Origin: an uncultured Lachnospiraceae bacterium
GTDB lineage: Bacteria > Bacillota > Clostridia > Lachnospirales > Lachnospiraceae
Direction: 5' to 3'
NCBI GenBank assembly: GCA_947382415.1
Contig: CANCYO010000063.1
Span: 1 to 15,841 of the forward strand
Length of the DNA: 15,841 nucleotides
Shown here one piece after another: positions 1 through 7,631 of the stretch. The translations under genes and the position numbers were made by a program. Positions within the stretch are counted from its first letter, which is position 1. The number at the start of each line of letters is the position of its first letter. A model generated the notes under the pieces. The model saw only the letters and a program-made list of their open reading frames with translations. It was not told the origin of the DNA and made no database searches.

Positions 1-38
1 ATATTACCATAAGAGCATTTGATTTTCTATATAAATAT

Positions 39-1415
39 TCAGGTTCCCCGGAGAGCATCCTCATGAATCCATTTGCCGCCGGCAAAGCGCACGGTAAAAA
101 TCATCGCCCTGACACCCCAATCGGTAAACATTCCAATCCACACCGCCGCAAGCCCCAGATGAAACATTTTCACAAGAAAGATGCAGACTGCCACGCGACA
201 GCTCCACATGGTGATGACAGAGACAGTCATGGAAAATTTCGCATCGCCTGCCGCCCTGAGTCCGTAGGGTATGCCGAAGGCGCCTACCCAAAACAGCGGT
301 TTCACGATGGTCATAGCTGTCACCAGCTTAAAACACAGAGCTGCCGCCTCAGGCTCCATCCCGCTAAGCCAGGTCACCGGTTTCGTGATGGCCAGCACTA
401 ACAGACACGACGCCAATACTCCGATCCATGCGACACCCATCAGTTTTACGATATAATACTTTGCTTCCTCTTTTCGATGTGCGCCGATGCACTGCCCCAC
501 CACCGTCATCAGCCCGATACCCACACCATTGCTGAATATCCCGTTTACATTTTCCAGAATATCCGTCATTGCCTGCGCTGATATCGCCATGGTGCCCATG
601 GTGGAAACCGTTGACGAGATAGCCAGCTTGCCAAACTGAAACATCCCGTTCTCAATCCCCGCCGGAATGCCTATGGCCATTATACTGCCTATCAACGCCA
701 TATCCGGTCGGATTGCCAGATAATTCCTGACCACGATGGTCTGCTCCGGTTTTCTGAGCTGCCGGTAGATTACCACCGTACTGAACACTCTTGATAAAAG
801 TGTGGCCAGGGCAGCGCCTGCCACGCCCCATCTTAAACCATAGATAAACAAAGCGTTTCCCGCTACGTTCATAACATTCGAAATGACGGATATCTTCGTC
901 GGAAACCTGGAGTTGCCCGACGCCCTGTAAAATGCCGCTCCTGCACTAAACAACGCCATAAACGGATAAGAAACGGCAGTGATCAGAAAATAAACCACCG
1001 CATTTTCCATCACAGAATCTTCAACCGCTCCAAAAATCAGCCGCAAAAGACGCTCCCCGCCCAAGATACAAAATGCTGTAATCACAAACGAGATCACAAA
1101 TACGGTGAGCACAACCTGTCCGGCTGCCCGGCTGCTCTCCTCTTTGCTGCCGCTGCCGATATACCGCGAACAGACGATCACCGCACCGGCCGCTAACGCC
1201 ACAAATACCTGTATGACCAGATTGTTGATGGAATCCACCAGCGACACCGCCGATATAGCATAACTCCCCACGGTGGAAACCATCATCGTGTCCACCATTC
1301 CCATCAGTGAATTCAGAAACTGCTCTACGATGATGGGAAACAACAGCCAAAACAACATCCCGTTGTCAAACAGCATATTTTCCCTGTCTATCTGTTCTTT
1401 ATCATACAACTTCAT
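39..1415 (-). CDS. MATE family multidrug/Na+ (or H+) antiporter
   Basis: Membrane exporter of the MATE (DinF/NorM-like) family, expected to expel cationic or aromatic compounds in exchange for Na+ or H+. The protein is about 458 residues from the chosen start, normal for the family, and is almost entirely hydrophobic helices in two similar halves. The first half opens with the family pattern GMVDTMMVSTVG followed by AISAVSLVDS; the second half repeats it as LAISSTVSTMGTMAISAQAM. The frame is open from an ATG at 1466, but that codon lacks a Shine-Dalgarno sequence and falls at a likely -10 element. The ATG at 1413-1415 has GGGAG about 11 nt upstream and begins MKLYDKEQ, so I prefer it. It is divergent from the GntR gene at 1576 and shares its regulatory region, which suggests control by that repressor. 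The substrate cannot be read from sequence. Confidence 0.9.
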   Translation of the reverse strand: MKLYDKEQIDRENMLFDNGMLFWLLFPIIVEQFLNSLMGMVDTMMVSTVGSYAISAVSLVDSINNLVIQVFVALAAGAVIVCSRYIGSGSKEESSRAAGQVVLTVFVISFVITAFCILGGERLLRLIFGAVEDSVMENAVVYFLITAVSYPFMALFSAGAAFYRASGNSRFPTKISVISNVMNVAGNALFIYGLRWGVAGAALATLLSRVFSTVVIYRQLRKPEQTIVVRNYLAIRPDMALIGSIMAIGIPAGIENGMFQFGKLAISSTVSTMGTMAISAQAMTDILENVNGIFSNGVGIGLMTVVGQCIGAHRKEEAKYYIVKLMGVAWIGVLASCLLVLAITKPVTWLSGMEPEAAALCFKLVTAMTIVKPLFWVGAFGIPYGLRAAGDAKFSMTVSVITMWSCRVAVCIFLVKMFHLGLAAVWIGMFTDWGVRAMIFTVRFAGGKWIHEDALRGT

Positions 1416-1466
1416 TCTCGTTTGACTCCCAAGACTTATTAAGCGTTCTAATAAAGATTGTACCAT

Positions 1467-1495
1467 ATATAACTGCTAAACAGAGAATTATTCAA
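1467..1495 (-). promoter_or_regulatory. Probable promoter of the MATE gene
   Basis: On the minus strand TTGAAT (1495-1490) and TTATAT (1472-1467) are separated by 17 nt, an acceptable sigma-A promoter. The transcript would begin near 1460, leaving a leader of about 45 nt before the ATG at 1415. The -35 box lies inside the left arm of the 1489-1523 dyad. A second possible -10, TACAAT at 1462-1457, has no good -35. Confidence 0.45.
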
Positions 1496-1523
1496 TTGAG
1501 AATTGACAATATTCAGTTGAATA
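1489..1523. promoter_or_regulatory. Long dyad between divergent promoters
   Basis: TATTCAATTGA (1489-1499) and TCAGTTGAATA (1513-1523) are inverted copies, 10 of 11 positions matching, with a 13-nt spacer. The left arm covers the -35 box of the MATE promoter and the right arm lies in the spacer of the gntR promoter. It is well placed for one dimeric repressor to control both directions. Which protein binds is an inference; the adjacent GntR regulator is the obvious candidate. Confidence 0.5.
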
Positions 1524-1532
1524 GTATATAAT
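1503..1532 (+). promoter_or_regulatory. Consensus sigma-A promoter of the gntR operon
   Basis: TTGACA (1503-1508) and TATAAT (1527-1532) are both perfect boxes separated by 18 nt. Transcription should begin near 1539, about 37 nt before the gntR start codon. Such a strong core promoter implies that expression is set by a repressor, consistent with the dyads lying over it. Confidence 0.8.
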
Positions 1533-1554
1533 GTACTTGTTCAATAAGTACACT
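1530..1554. promoter_or_regulatory. Putative YtrA-type GntR operator
   Basis: AATGTA (1530-1535) and TACACT (1549-1554) are separated by 13 nt. This differs at one base from AGTGTA-N13-TACACT, which I recall as the site bound by Bacillus subtilis YtrA. A nested dyad, TGTACTT (1532-1538) with AAGTACA (1546-1552), has perfect arms. The site overlaps the -10 box and transcription start, the expected place for autorepression. Assignment to the neighbouring GntR protein is inferred. Confidence 0.55.
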
Positions 1555-1575
1555 CAATCTGCGAAGAGGTACAAA

Positions 1576-1953
1576 ATGGAAATAATAATCAGCAACAATG
1601 CCAATAAGCCCATTTATGAACAGATCACTTCACAGATCAAGGCCATGATCATGAGCGGAGAACTGCAGCCCGGCGATGCCATTCCCTCCATGCGCGCATT
1701 GGCAAAGTCGATACATGTCAGCGTCATCACTGTTCAAAAGGCTTACGAATATCTGCAGCGGGACGGGTTTATCGAGACGACTGTGGGCAGGGGAAGCTTT
1801 GTATCGGCACAAAACAAAGAATTTTATCAGGAGGAACAGCAGCGGCTTGCGGAAGAACATTTACAGACAGCCGCCGAAATCGGAAGGGTAAGCAATATTC
1901 CGCTGGCCAAGCTGACAGAATTGTTGACTTTGTTTTACCTGGAGGACGAATAA
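1576..1953 (+). CDS. YtrA-subfamily GntR transcriptional repressor
   Basis: Small GntR regulator of 125 residues. A winged helix-turn-helix occupies about residues 8-76 (KPIYEQITSQIKAMI, then GDAIPSMRALA and TVQKAYEYLQRDGFIET, then the wing VGRGSFV), followed by a short helical tail of about 50 residues and no ligand-binding domain. That short tail and linkage to ABC transporter genes define the YtrA subfamily. Relatives repress their own operon and respond to cell-envelope antibiotics in known cases; the inducer here is unknown. The frame is open from 1531, but that ATG lies in the -10 box. The ATG at 1576 has AGAGG (1564-1568) at good spacing and is used here. The gene ends one base before the ABC ATPase start, whose GGAGG (1941-1945) lies inside it. 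It appears intact, unlike the two genes downstream. Confidence 0.88.
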   Translation: MEIIISNNANKPIYEQITSQIKAMIMSGELQPGDAIPSMRALAKSIHVSVITVQKAYEYLQRDGFIETTVGRGSFVSAQNKEFYQEEQQRLAEEHLQTAAEIGRVSNIPLAKLTELLTLFYLEDE

Positions 1954-1954
1954 T

Positions 1955-2663
1955 ATGGAACATATCTTAGAGCTGCAGTCCGTCTGCAAAACCTTTCCCA
2001 AAACACAATTTGCGCTGGATCAGGTGTCCTTTTCCATACCCTATGGCTCCATCATGGGATTTGTGGGCGCAAACGGAGCGGGAAAAACCACCACCATCGG
2101 CTGCATTTTAAATACCGTTTTGAAAGACAGAGGAACGATCAGACTGTTCGGACAAGAACTGTCTGATGCCGGCACAAAAGCTGAAGCACTACTCCCGGGG
2201 CATGACCATGAAACTGGCTGTCGCCGCGGCTCTGTCACATCACCCGCAGCTCCTGATACTGGACGAAGCCACAAGCGGCCTGGATCCCGTCATGCGTGAT
2301 GATATGCTTGACGTTTTGCTTGATTTTGTGCAGGAAGAGGATCATTCCATTCTCCTGTCCTCACACATCACCTCAGATTTGGAAAAAATCGCCGATTATA
2401 TTACCTTTATTCATGACGGAAAGCTTATCATGACTGCATCCAAAAACGATCTGATCTACCAGTATGCCGTCATGCGCTGCAGAGAAAGTCAATTTCAGGC
2501 ATTAGATCCCGGTGATATCCTGGCCTGGCGCAGGCGGGACTTTCAGATTGATGTGCTGGTAGCCGACGGCAAACAGGCAGAGCGCAAATATCCCGGTTCT
2601 GTCATAGACCATACTTCCGTGGACGAAATGATGCTGTTGCTGGTAAAGGGGGAACGCGTATGA
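1955..2663 (+). pseudogene. Broken ABC transporter ATPase (internal deletion and frame change)
   Basis: ATP-binding subunit of a GntR-linked ABC-2 exporter, no longer translatable as one protein. The 5' part (from ATG 1955, after GGAGG) carries Walker A GANGAGKTT at residues 38-46 and reads to about residue 71. The 3' part is in another frame (from about 2169): signature-like YSRGM, Walker B LLILDEATSGLDP, switch histidine in LLSSHITSD, and the usual tail ending MMLLLVKGE. Between these, near 2164-2172, the Q-loop and most of the helical subdomain, about 50-55 residues in relatives, are missing. The frame change means the lost length is of form 3n+2. The ATG at 2166 has no ribosome binding site, so the 3' part is unlikely to be made alone, and neither piece could be a working ATPase. 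The stop overlaps the permease start as ATGA, the ancestral operon arrangement. Confidence 0.88.
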
Positions 2664-3312
2664 AGGGACTTCTCAAAAACAATTTTTATGCGGTGTGCTC
2701 CGGCGCGAAAATCTTTGCCGTCTTTCTGTTCCTGTTCGGAGCTTTTGCCACCATCGTTGTCAGCCCGCAGCTTTTACTCTTTTATATGCTGTTGGGCATC
2801 ATCGGGTTTTCAATGAACGCAAACACCGGCATGGGGAAGGATTCCGTTTCCAGATGGGCAAGATATAAGATCACTGCTCCCGTAAGAAGAACTGACATCA
2901 TAAAGAGCTATTTTTTCAGCCAGCTTATATGGATGTTTGTGGGAATGTTTTTTGCCGGAACCGGCATGAGTTTATCCTGGCTCCTCCACGGATGCCCTTT
3001 TGACCGGAGCATCGACGCCCTTTTGATATTTGCGGTGGGAATCAGCATCAGCCTGTTTGCCGGAGCAATCTATTTTCCGTTATTTTATTTGGGCGGTGAG
3101 GAGAGAAGTTTTACCTTTTTGATCATCAGCCTGCTGTGTGCCATTGGAATTGTCATGGGCCTTACCACCGGAATCAACAGGATGTTTGGCCCCCACATGA
3201 CCACCCTTCAGATCCTGTTGGAGGCCTGATGCTGTTAGCCTTCGCGGTTGCGGCATATGCTCTCTCCTATCCGGTGACAGTGGCTGTCTTTCGGAATAAA
3301 GATGTGAGTTAA
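2660..3312 (+). pseudogene. ABC-2 type permease, frameshifted near the 3' end
   Basis: Membrane subunit paired with the ATPase upstream. The frame from ATG 2660 runs 189 residues and stops at 3227-3229. It begins MKGLLKNNFYAV and shows five or so hydrophobic segments, with the cytoplasmic stretch SRWARYKITAPVRRTDIIKSYF typical of small GntR-linked ABC-2 permeases. Directly after the stop, in the next frame (3229-3312), lie 27 codons encoding LLAFAVAAYALSYPVTVAVF and RNKDVS. That is a last transmembrane helix plus the 'F-x-x-K-D-V' ending usual for this family. The frames join if one base was lost (or two gained) near 3225-3231. The truncated protein lacks its last helix. A single-base sequencing error is possible here, but the neighbouring ATPase deletion makes real decay plausible. 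Confidence 0.72.
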
Positions 3313-3353
3313 TATGCCCGAACGGCACACCTCCGCCCACCGGACATTCTCTG

Positions 3354-4556
3354 TCATGCCTTCCTGTCATACCGGCCTGTAGCCGCCAGACAGGCTGCGC
3401 CCGTCAGACTCATCAGCAGACCCGATATCCAAAACCAACGGTCAACTCCCACCGCTTCGCTGACCGGTCCCGCCGCCAGCAGCCCAAAGGGCGTCGCCAG
3501 AGTCATGGCCGTAGTCAGCATGGAAAACACCTTTCCCATCATTTCAGGTGCAATAGATTCCTGAATATATGCCATGAGCGGAACATTGAAAAAGGTTCCC
3601 GACGCTCCCATGATAAAACAGCAGACCACAAAGCCCCAAAAACCGCCTGACGGGAGGATACCGCTCACAGCCGCCGCAAGTCCCAGCGCCAATATGGACA
3701 TTGAGATCATGAAAAATCGCCTGCGGGATCCGCCCCACATTCCCATGACCAGAGAAGAGACAAGAAGTCCGCCTGAAAAAACAAACTGCACCACCGCGTT
3801 ATGCCATGCCTCCCCGCTATAATGCATACGCACCAGCAGCGGAAACAGAGAACCCAGAGGCATGTAGAGAACACTGGAAAATATGATGGGAAAAAACACA
3901 GCCCTCAAGGGCCTGTTATTCCACATGGCAGCAAATCCCTTTTTCGCGTCCTCTATCACATGTACCGTTCTGTCCGTTCGCGGAATGTCAGGAATAGCAA
4001 CCGCGGCCAGACACCCTATGGCAATTACGGCGCCTGCAATATCCACCAGCATGATCGCCGCAACCGGAAATGCGCTCATCAGGCCCGCTCCCAGAGCCGG
4101 CCCCAGCATGGTGGACACGGACACGATCAAATTGCCCCACCCGCCTGCTTTCGTCAGCATCTCAACCGGGACAAACAGGGGAATCGCCGCCTGCATCGCC
4201 GGCGCATGGAAAGTGTTGCCCAGACCGCGTATAAAAAGTATCACATAGATGAACCACATAGGCGGAGCTTCCGTCAATAAAAAAGCAATGCCCAGAACAA
4301 CACTTGAGAAAGCCACCAGTCCGTCGGCTGCCATCATAACCGTCCTGCGGTTATACCGGTCGATCCACACCCCGGCAAAAGGCCCCACTAAAATATTAGG
4401 CAGAAAAGAAGCCGCCGTTGCAAGCGCCAGCGTGACCGCCGACTCTTCCCTCACAGTCATCCACCAGATCACCGCAAACTGAACGGCGGCAGAACCCAAC
4501 AGAGAAAATGCCTGTCCTGCATATATGATCGCAAATTTCTTTTTCCAATTCATCAT
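3354..4556 (-). CDS. MFS drug efflux transporter (DHA3/Mef-like)
   Basis: Proton-driven major facilitator exporter of 400 residues with about 12 transmembrane helices. It begins MNWKKKFAIIYAGQAFSLLG and carries the MFS motif A as GVWIDRYNRR (about residues 62-71) in the loop between helices 2 and 3. The closest family by pattern is DHA3, which includes macrolide (Mef) and other drug exporters; the substrate is unknown. Two adjacent ATG codons (4556 and 4553) follow GGAGG; the second has the better spacing, while the first overlaps a TGA as ATGA. It converges on the broken permease and its 3' end lies about 40 bp from it, with no clear terminator between. It is the last gene of the minus-strand run 7572-3354. 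Confidence 0.88.
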   Translation of the reverse strand: MMNWKKKFAIIYAGQAFSLLGSAAVQFAVIWWMTVREESAVTLALATAASFLPNILVGPFAGVWIDRYNRRTVMMAADGLVAFSSVVLGIAFLLTEAPPMWFIYVILFIRGLGNTFHAPAMQAAIPLFVPVEMLTKAGGWGNLIVSVSTMLGPALGAGLMSAFPVAAIMLVDIAGAVIAIGCLAAVAIPDIPRTDRTVHVIEDAKKGFAAMWNNRPLRAVFFPIIFSSVLYMPLGSLFPLLVRMHYSGEAWHNAVVQFVFSGGLLVSSLVMGMWGGSRRRFFMISMSILALGLAAAVSGILPSGGFWGFVVCCFIMGASGTFFNVPLMAYIQESIAPEMMGKVFSMLTTAMTLATPFGLLAAGPVSEAVGVDRWFWISGLLMSLTGAACLAATGRYDRKA

Positions 4557-4609
4557 GATCCCTCCGCAGGCTCATCGATCAGCTTATCCGCAAACTGCAG
4601 CGCCCGCTT
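4553..4609 (-). other. Possible 3' remnant of a gene formerly coupled to the MFS gene
   Basis: Between the stop of the GNAT fusion and the MFS start the minus strand is open for 18 codons, encoding RALQFADKLIDEPAEGS, and ends in a TGA (4555-4553) that overlaps the first MFS ATG as ATGA. Such four-base overlaps normally join cotranscribed genes, so this may be the tail of a lost upstream gene. The stretch is short and a chance open frame cannot be excluded. I do not recognise the lost gene. Confidence 0.3.
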
Positions 4610-5593
4610 TTATTCAGAGTCAAACTCCTTTAGATAAAACCGGTTCATCGTACCGTGGAGAACTGTCTCAGGCCTGCCGATTTGACAAAAGCCAAGCTTT
4701 TCATACATATGTATCGCCGTTTCCAGATTCGTATGAGTCTCCAGATACATTCGGTCATAGCCGGCTTTTCTGGCAAACTCCTCCGCAACCTGCATCAGAT
4801 GCCTCCCTATTCCGTTTCCTTTTACCGCATCTGTCAGATAGATTTTCTGCAATTCTGCGCAGTTCTCGAATCCCGCAAATTCCGCAATGCCCACGCCACC
4901 GATAACCTGTCCATCGTCACCCTCCACGATAAAATATCCTCTTTTATCCGGCAATGCATGATAATACCTGCTGAGGTGATCGACCTCCGGATCATAATAA
5001 ACGGTGCCTGGAATATCCAAGTGATACCGCTTCAGGTTTGTCCGGATGATATCCGCAATAAAGGGATCGTCAGCTTCCGTGATCGGTCGTATTTGATAAT
5101 TTTTGCACTGTTCATTTTCTATGATCATTTCTTTGCATTTCCATTCTTCACCCTGAATACAATATGTTTCCGTAACATCAGGAACTACGTCTCTGAAACC
5201 AACCGTTTTATAGCAACCGTATGCTGCAAGATTCTCTTCAAAGACCCCCAATGAAGCTCTCCGCGCTCCATATAGTTCAAATACAAACTTTAATCCCTGT
5301 TGAAGCATCATTTTTCCATATCCTTTTCCCCGCTTGTCAGGCTTTACAATAACAAATCCAAAGCGCAGTTCATCAAAGGATTCATCCGGATTTCTCAGAG
5401 TAAAAAAGCCAACGGTTCCAGATTCATCAAATGCTATAAACGGCATAAGAGATTCAACAAAACCAAATTCCTTTTGTGTGACAGGGTAATTGCCAAGTAC
5501 GCCGGCTGTCCACCTGTAAAATGTTGTTTCATCCTGACACCATGATAATACCTCATCTGAATCCGCAGTTTTGTATGGCCTAATTCTAATCAT
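4610..5593 (-). CDS. Tandem GNAT acetyltransferase (two GNAT domains in one chain)
   Basis: Protein of 327 residues made of two complete GCN5-related N-acetyltransferase domains. Domain 1 covers about residues 1-150, with the acetyl-CoA pyrophosphate loop RGKGYG at 88-93 and the C-terminal N-x-x-A-Y-x-x-Y-x-x-x-GF pattern. Domain 2 covers about 165-327, with loop KGNGIG at 258-263 and METHT...AIHMYEKLGF near 285-302. A charged linker joins them. Both keep the acetyl-CoA binding motifs, so both may be active; the acceptor is unknown. The frame is open upstream to 5767, but that part overlaps the MFS gene in a nonsensical frame. The ATG at 5591-5593 follows AAGGAG and starts MIRIRPYKTADSDE, a canonical GNAT beginning. 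It lies between two MFS genes with gaps of 77 and 53 nt, and has its own likely promoter. Confidence 0.87.
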   Translation of the reverse strand: MIRIRPYKTADSDEVLSWCQDETTFYRWTAGVLGNYPVTQKEFGFVESLMPFIAFDESGTVGFFTLRNPDESFDELRFGFVIVKPDKRGKGYGKMMLQQGLKFVFELYGARRASLGVFEENLAAYGCYKTVGFRDVVPDVTETYCIQGEEWKCKEMIIENEQCKNYQIRPITEADDPFIADIIRTNLKRYHLDIPGTVYYDPEVDHLSRYYHALPDKRGYFIVEGDDGQVIGGVGIAEFAGFENCAELQKIYLTDAVKGNGIGRHLMQVAEEFARKAGYDRMYLETHTNLETAIHMYEKLGFCQIGRPETVLHGTMNRFYLKEFDSE

Positions 5594-5615
5594 ATGCTTC
5601 TCCTTATTTTGCTTA

Positions 5616-5644
5616 ATCATAGCATAATAAAGTACAGCGGGCAA
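5616..5644 (-). promoter_or_regulatory. Probable promoter of the tandem GNAT gene
   Basis: On the minus strand TTGCCC (5644-5639) and TATGAT (5621-5616) are 17 nt apart. Transcription would start near 5609, a few bases before the AAGGAG ribosome binding site. This would let the GNAT fusion be expressed separately from the TetR-controlled MFS gene upstream. Confidence 0.45.
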
Positions 5645-5670
5645 CAAAATATAAGGAAGCCGGTTTTCTA

Positions 5671-6915
5671 TTACATCGCTCTTTTTTCCTCCGGCTTTCT
5701 GAAAAAGCCTGCGGCAGACAGTCCGATCACACATACCACCGCACCCGTAGGAATCAGTACAAGCCAAACCGCCCCGCAGAATCTGTCAAACAAAACGCCA
5801 TATACCATCTGGCCGGCAGGCTGGGCGCACATGGTGATAACGGATGTATAAGCCATTACTTTTCCGAGCAGGTGATCCGGCGTATTCTGCTGGATCATGG
5901 ATACCGCAAAAATAGAAAAAATACTGATGGCCGCCTGCATTCCGCAGAAAGCGATTACATTCACAGCGTATCTGGTAATAACACCTGTCGGAAACAGAAA
6001 CACAGCGCCCGCAGGGATGATACAGACTCCGATGGCCGCAAGCACATATGCTAATCTGCCGGACTTCATCTTCCCGGTAAGAAGCCCTGCGGCCATGCTC
6101 CCCACGATGACAGCAACCGCCAGTGCGCTCTCTGCCCCTCCGTAATATTGGGCATCCAGACCAAGAACCGTCCGCACAATAAAGGGAAGTCCCACCAATG
6201 TGATCCCCATGACAAAAAAACGGGAAAGCGCTGCCAAACACAGCATTTTCATAATATCCGGCCGCTCCTTTGTGAGGAATCGGACACTGTCTGCAAAATC
6301 CGCCTTTACCATAGACAGGATATTTCCACGATGACCTCTTGGCCGGTAATCCATTCTTATCAAGCACTCTAATAGCGCCGTAACAAAAAAGCACACAACG
6401 CTTGCAAACATGATGGGCTTCAACCCGAATGCCGCATACATGACGCCGCCCGACAGTGGAGCGATCAGACAGGAGACGGACGCCGCCTGATTCACAACCG
6501 CATTCCCTCTGATAATATGATCACCTGACAGCATCTGCGGGATGCAAGCCTGCACCGTAGGCGTTTCAAATGCCCCGAGAACAGACAGCGCCACAAGCAG
6601 TACACTGATCACAACAAGAGCATTCTCTGCGGACAGAAAAACTGCCGCACATAAAACAGATATTCCCGACAAAGCATCTAACCCCGCCATAAGATTCCGC
6701 TTATCCATCCGGTCAGCAAGTATCCCTCCAAGAGGCGACAGAAGGATGGAGGGAATTATGGCAATAGACAAAATGCCCGCAAACACGGCTGCCGAACCCG
6801 TAGCTTCCAACACATACATGGACAGTGCCAGCCGTAAAATATAATTCCCGAATAAAGAGCTTACCTGCCCCAGCACAAGGAGCGTAAAATTTCGGGTAAA
6901 CAATCTCTGTTCCAT
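5671..6915 (-). CDS. MFS transporter (DHA3/EntS-like), tetR-linked
   Basis: Major facilitator exporter of 414 residues with about 12 helices and a long central loop near residues 190-215. It starts MEQRLFTRNFTLLVLGQVSS and has MFS motif A as GILADRMDKR (about residues 64-73). The pattern fits the MFS_3 group that includes enterobactin exporter EntS and drug pumps; the cargo is not predictable. The start follows GGGAGG located in the last codons of the TetR gene, and only 3 nt separate the two coding regions. They are therefore one transcript, and this pump is the probable main target of the regulator. Confidence 0.88.
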   Translation of the reverse strand: MEQRLFTRNFTLLVLGQVSSLFGNYILRLALSMYVLEATGSAAVFAGILSIAIIPSILLSPLGGILADRMDKRNLMAGLDALSGISVLCAAVFLSAENALVVISVLLVALSVLGAFETPTVQACIPQMLSGDHIIRGNAVVNQAASVSCLIAPLSGGVMYAAFGLKPIMFASVVCFFVTALLECLIRMDYRPRGHRGNILSMVKADFADSVRFLTKERPDIMKMLCLAALSRFFVMGITLVGLPFIVRTVLGLDAQYYGGAESALAVAVIVGSMAAGLLTGKMKSGRLAYVLAAIGVCIIPAGAVFLFPTGVITRYAVNVIAFCGMQAAISIFSIFAVSMIQQNTPDHLLGKVMAYTSVITMCAQPAGQMVYGVLFDRFCGAVWLVLIPTGAVVCVIGLSAAGFFRKPEEKRAM

Positions 6916-6918
6916 CCG

Positions 6919-7572
6919 CTAATCCTCCCTTTTGTCATTGCAGTCTCCCAGCAGTCTCTCTACCCTCCCGTACGTCTCGTCTTCGATAATGGGGAGTCCC
7001 ATTGCCGAAAGCATTTTTGCAAGAAAACGGCACTTGTGCTGAAGCTCTTCAGCATCAGCCGGAAATACGGACGGCATCAGCCAGAAATTAGCAAGGGGAA
7101 GCAGCTCGGAAAGTTCCTTTGCATACTCTGTCCGGATAGAACCGTCTCGCCGGCCTTCCTCGATCAGTTCAAACCACAGTGGAGTCAGCACTCTCCGGTT
7201 CGCCTCCACCGCTGCTGCCAGAATACGAGGGTCTTTCAGGATAGAAACTGCCTGCATACTAATCTCTTCCCGCTTTACATCGGCTCTGTCCAGAGCAAGT
7301 ACCGCCCGGATCTTCTGCATCCCGTTCAGATCAGAACGCCCTCTTACTGTCTCAAAAGGATTGTTTTCCAGAAACATCCGATCCCCCAATGCATGCATAA
7401 CCTCTTCCTTACTCTGGAAAAAACGGTAAAACATCCCCTTGGCTCCGCCTGCCAGATCCATGATGTCGCTAATGGCAGTCTCCTCATAACCTTTCGACAA
7501 AAACAATTCCCCGGCCGCGTCTAATATCTCTTTTTTCCACTGTTCCGGCGACTTTTTCACAGGTCTTGCCAT
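6919..7572 (-). CDS. TetR/AcrR family transcriptional repressor
   Basis: Regulator of 217 residues. The N-terminal DNA-binding domain spans about residues 12-60: ILDAAGELFLSKGYEETAISDI, then the recognition region ending GMFYRFFQSKEEVMHAL. The rest is an all-helical ligand pocket and dimer domain without an assignable inducer. AAGGAGG lies 9 nt before the ATG. It is followed after 3 nt by an MFS exporter. Its promoter region holds a long perfect dyad over the start of transcription, so autorepression and induction by a pump substrate is the natural model. Confidence 0.92.
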   Translation of the reverse strand: MARPVKKSPEQWKKEILDAAGELFLSKGYEETAISDIMDLAGGAKGMFYRFFQSKEEVMHALGDRMFLENNPFETVRGRSDLNGMQKIRAVLALDRADVKREEISMQAVSILKDPRILAAAVEANRRVLTPLWFELIEEGRRDGSIRTEYAKELSELLPLANFWLMPSVFPADAEELQHKCRFLAKMLSAMGLPIIEDETYGRVERLLGDCNDKRED

Positions 7573-7592
7573 CCTGCAGAACCTCCTTGCGC

Positions 7593-7631
7593 AATTAATG
7601 ACTCCGAGTTATTGACTCTAAGTCATTAATT
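7593..7631. promoter_or_regulatory. TetR operator region (nested dyads)
   Basis: AATTAATGACT (7593-7603) and AGTCATTAATT (7621-7631) are perfect 11-bp inverted repeats with a 17-nt spacer. Inside are two 13-bp near-palindromes in tandem: TGACTCCGAGTTA (7599-7611, one mismatch) and TGACTCTAAGTCA (7613-7625, arms TGACT/AGTCA perfect). Their centres are 14 bp apart. The region covers the predicted transcription start just downstream of the -10 box, so binding should block RNA polymerase. Binding by the adjacent TetR protein is inferred. Confidence 0.75.

Noticed and set aside
2166..2663. Independent 165-residue ATPase-like gene starting at ATG 2166
   Set aside because: No ribosome binding site, no Walker A, and the upstream frame supplies exactly the missing N-terminal part. 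It is the 3' half of a broken gene.
3801..4280. 159-residue plus-strand frame inside the MFS gene
   Set aside because: Shadow of the MFS coding sequence, basic and low in hydrophobic residues, without a ribosome binding site.
5594..5767. N-terminal extension of the tandem GNAT protein up to 5767
   Set aside because: It overlaps the MFS 3' end and the promoter at 5616-5644, has no GNAT character, and the ATG at 5593 has a strong ribosome binding site.
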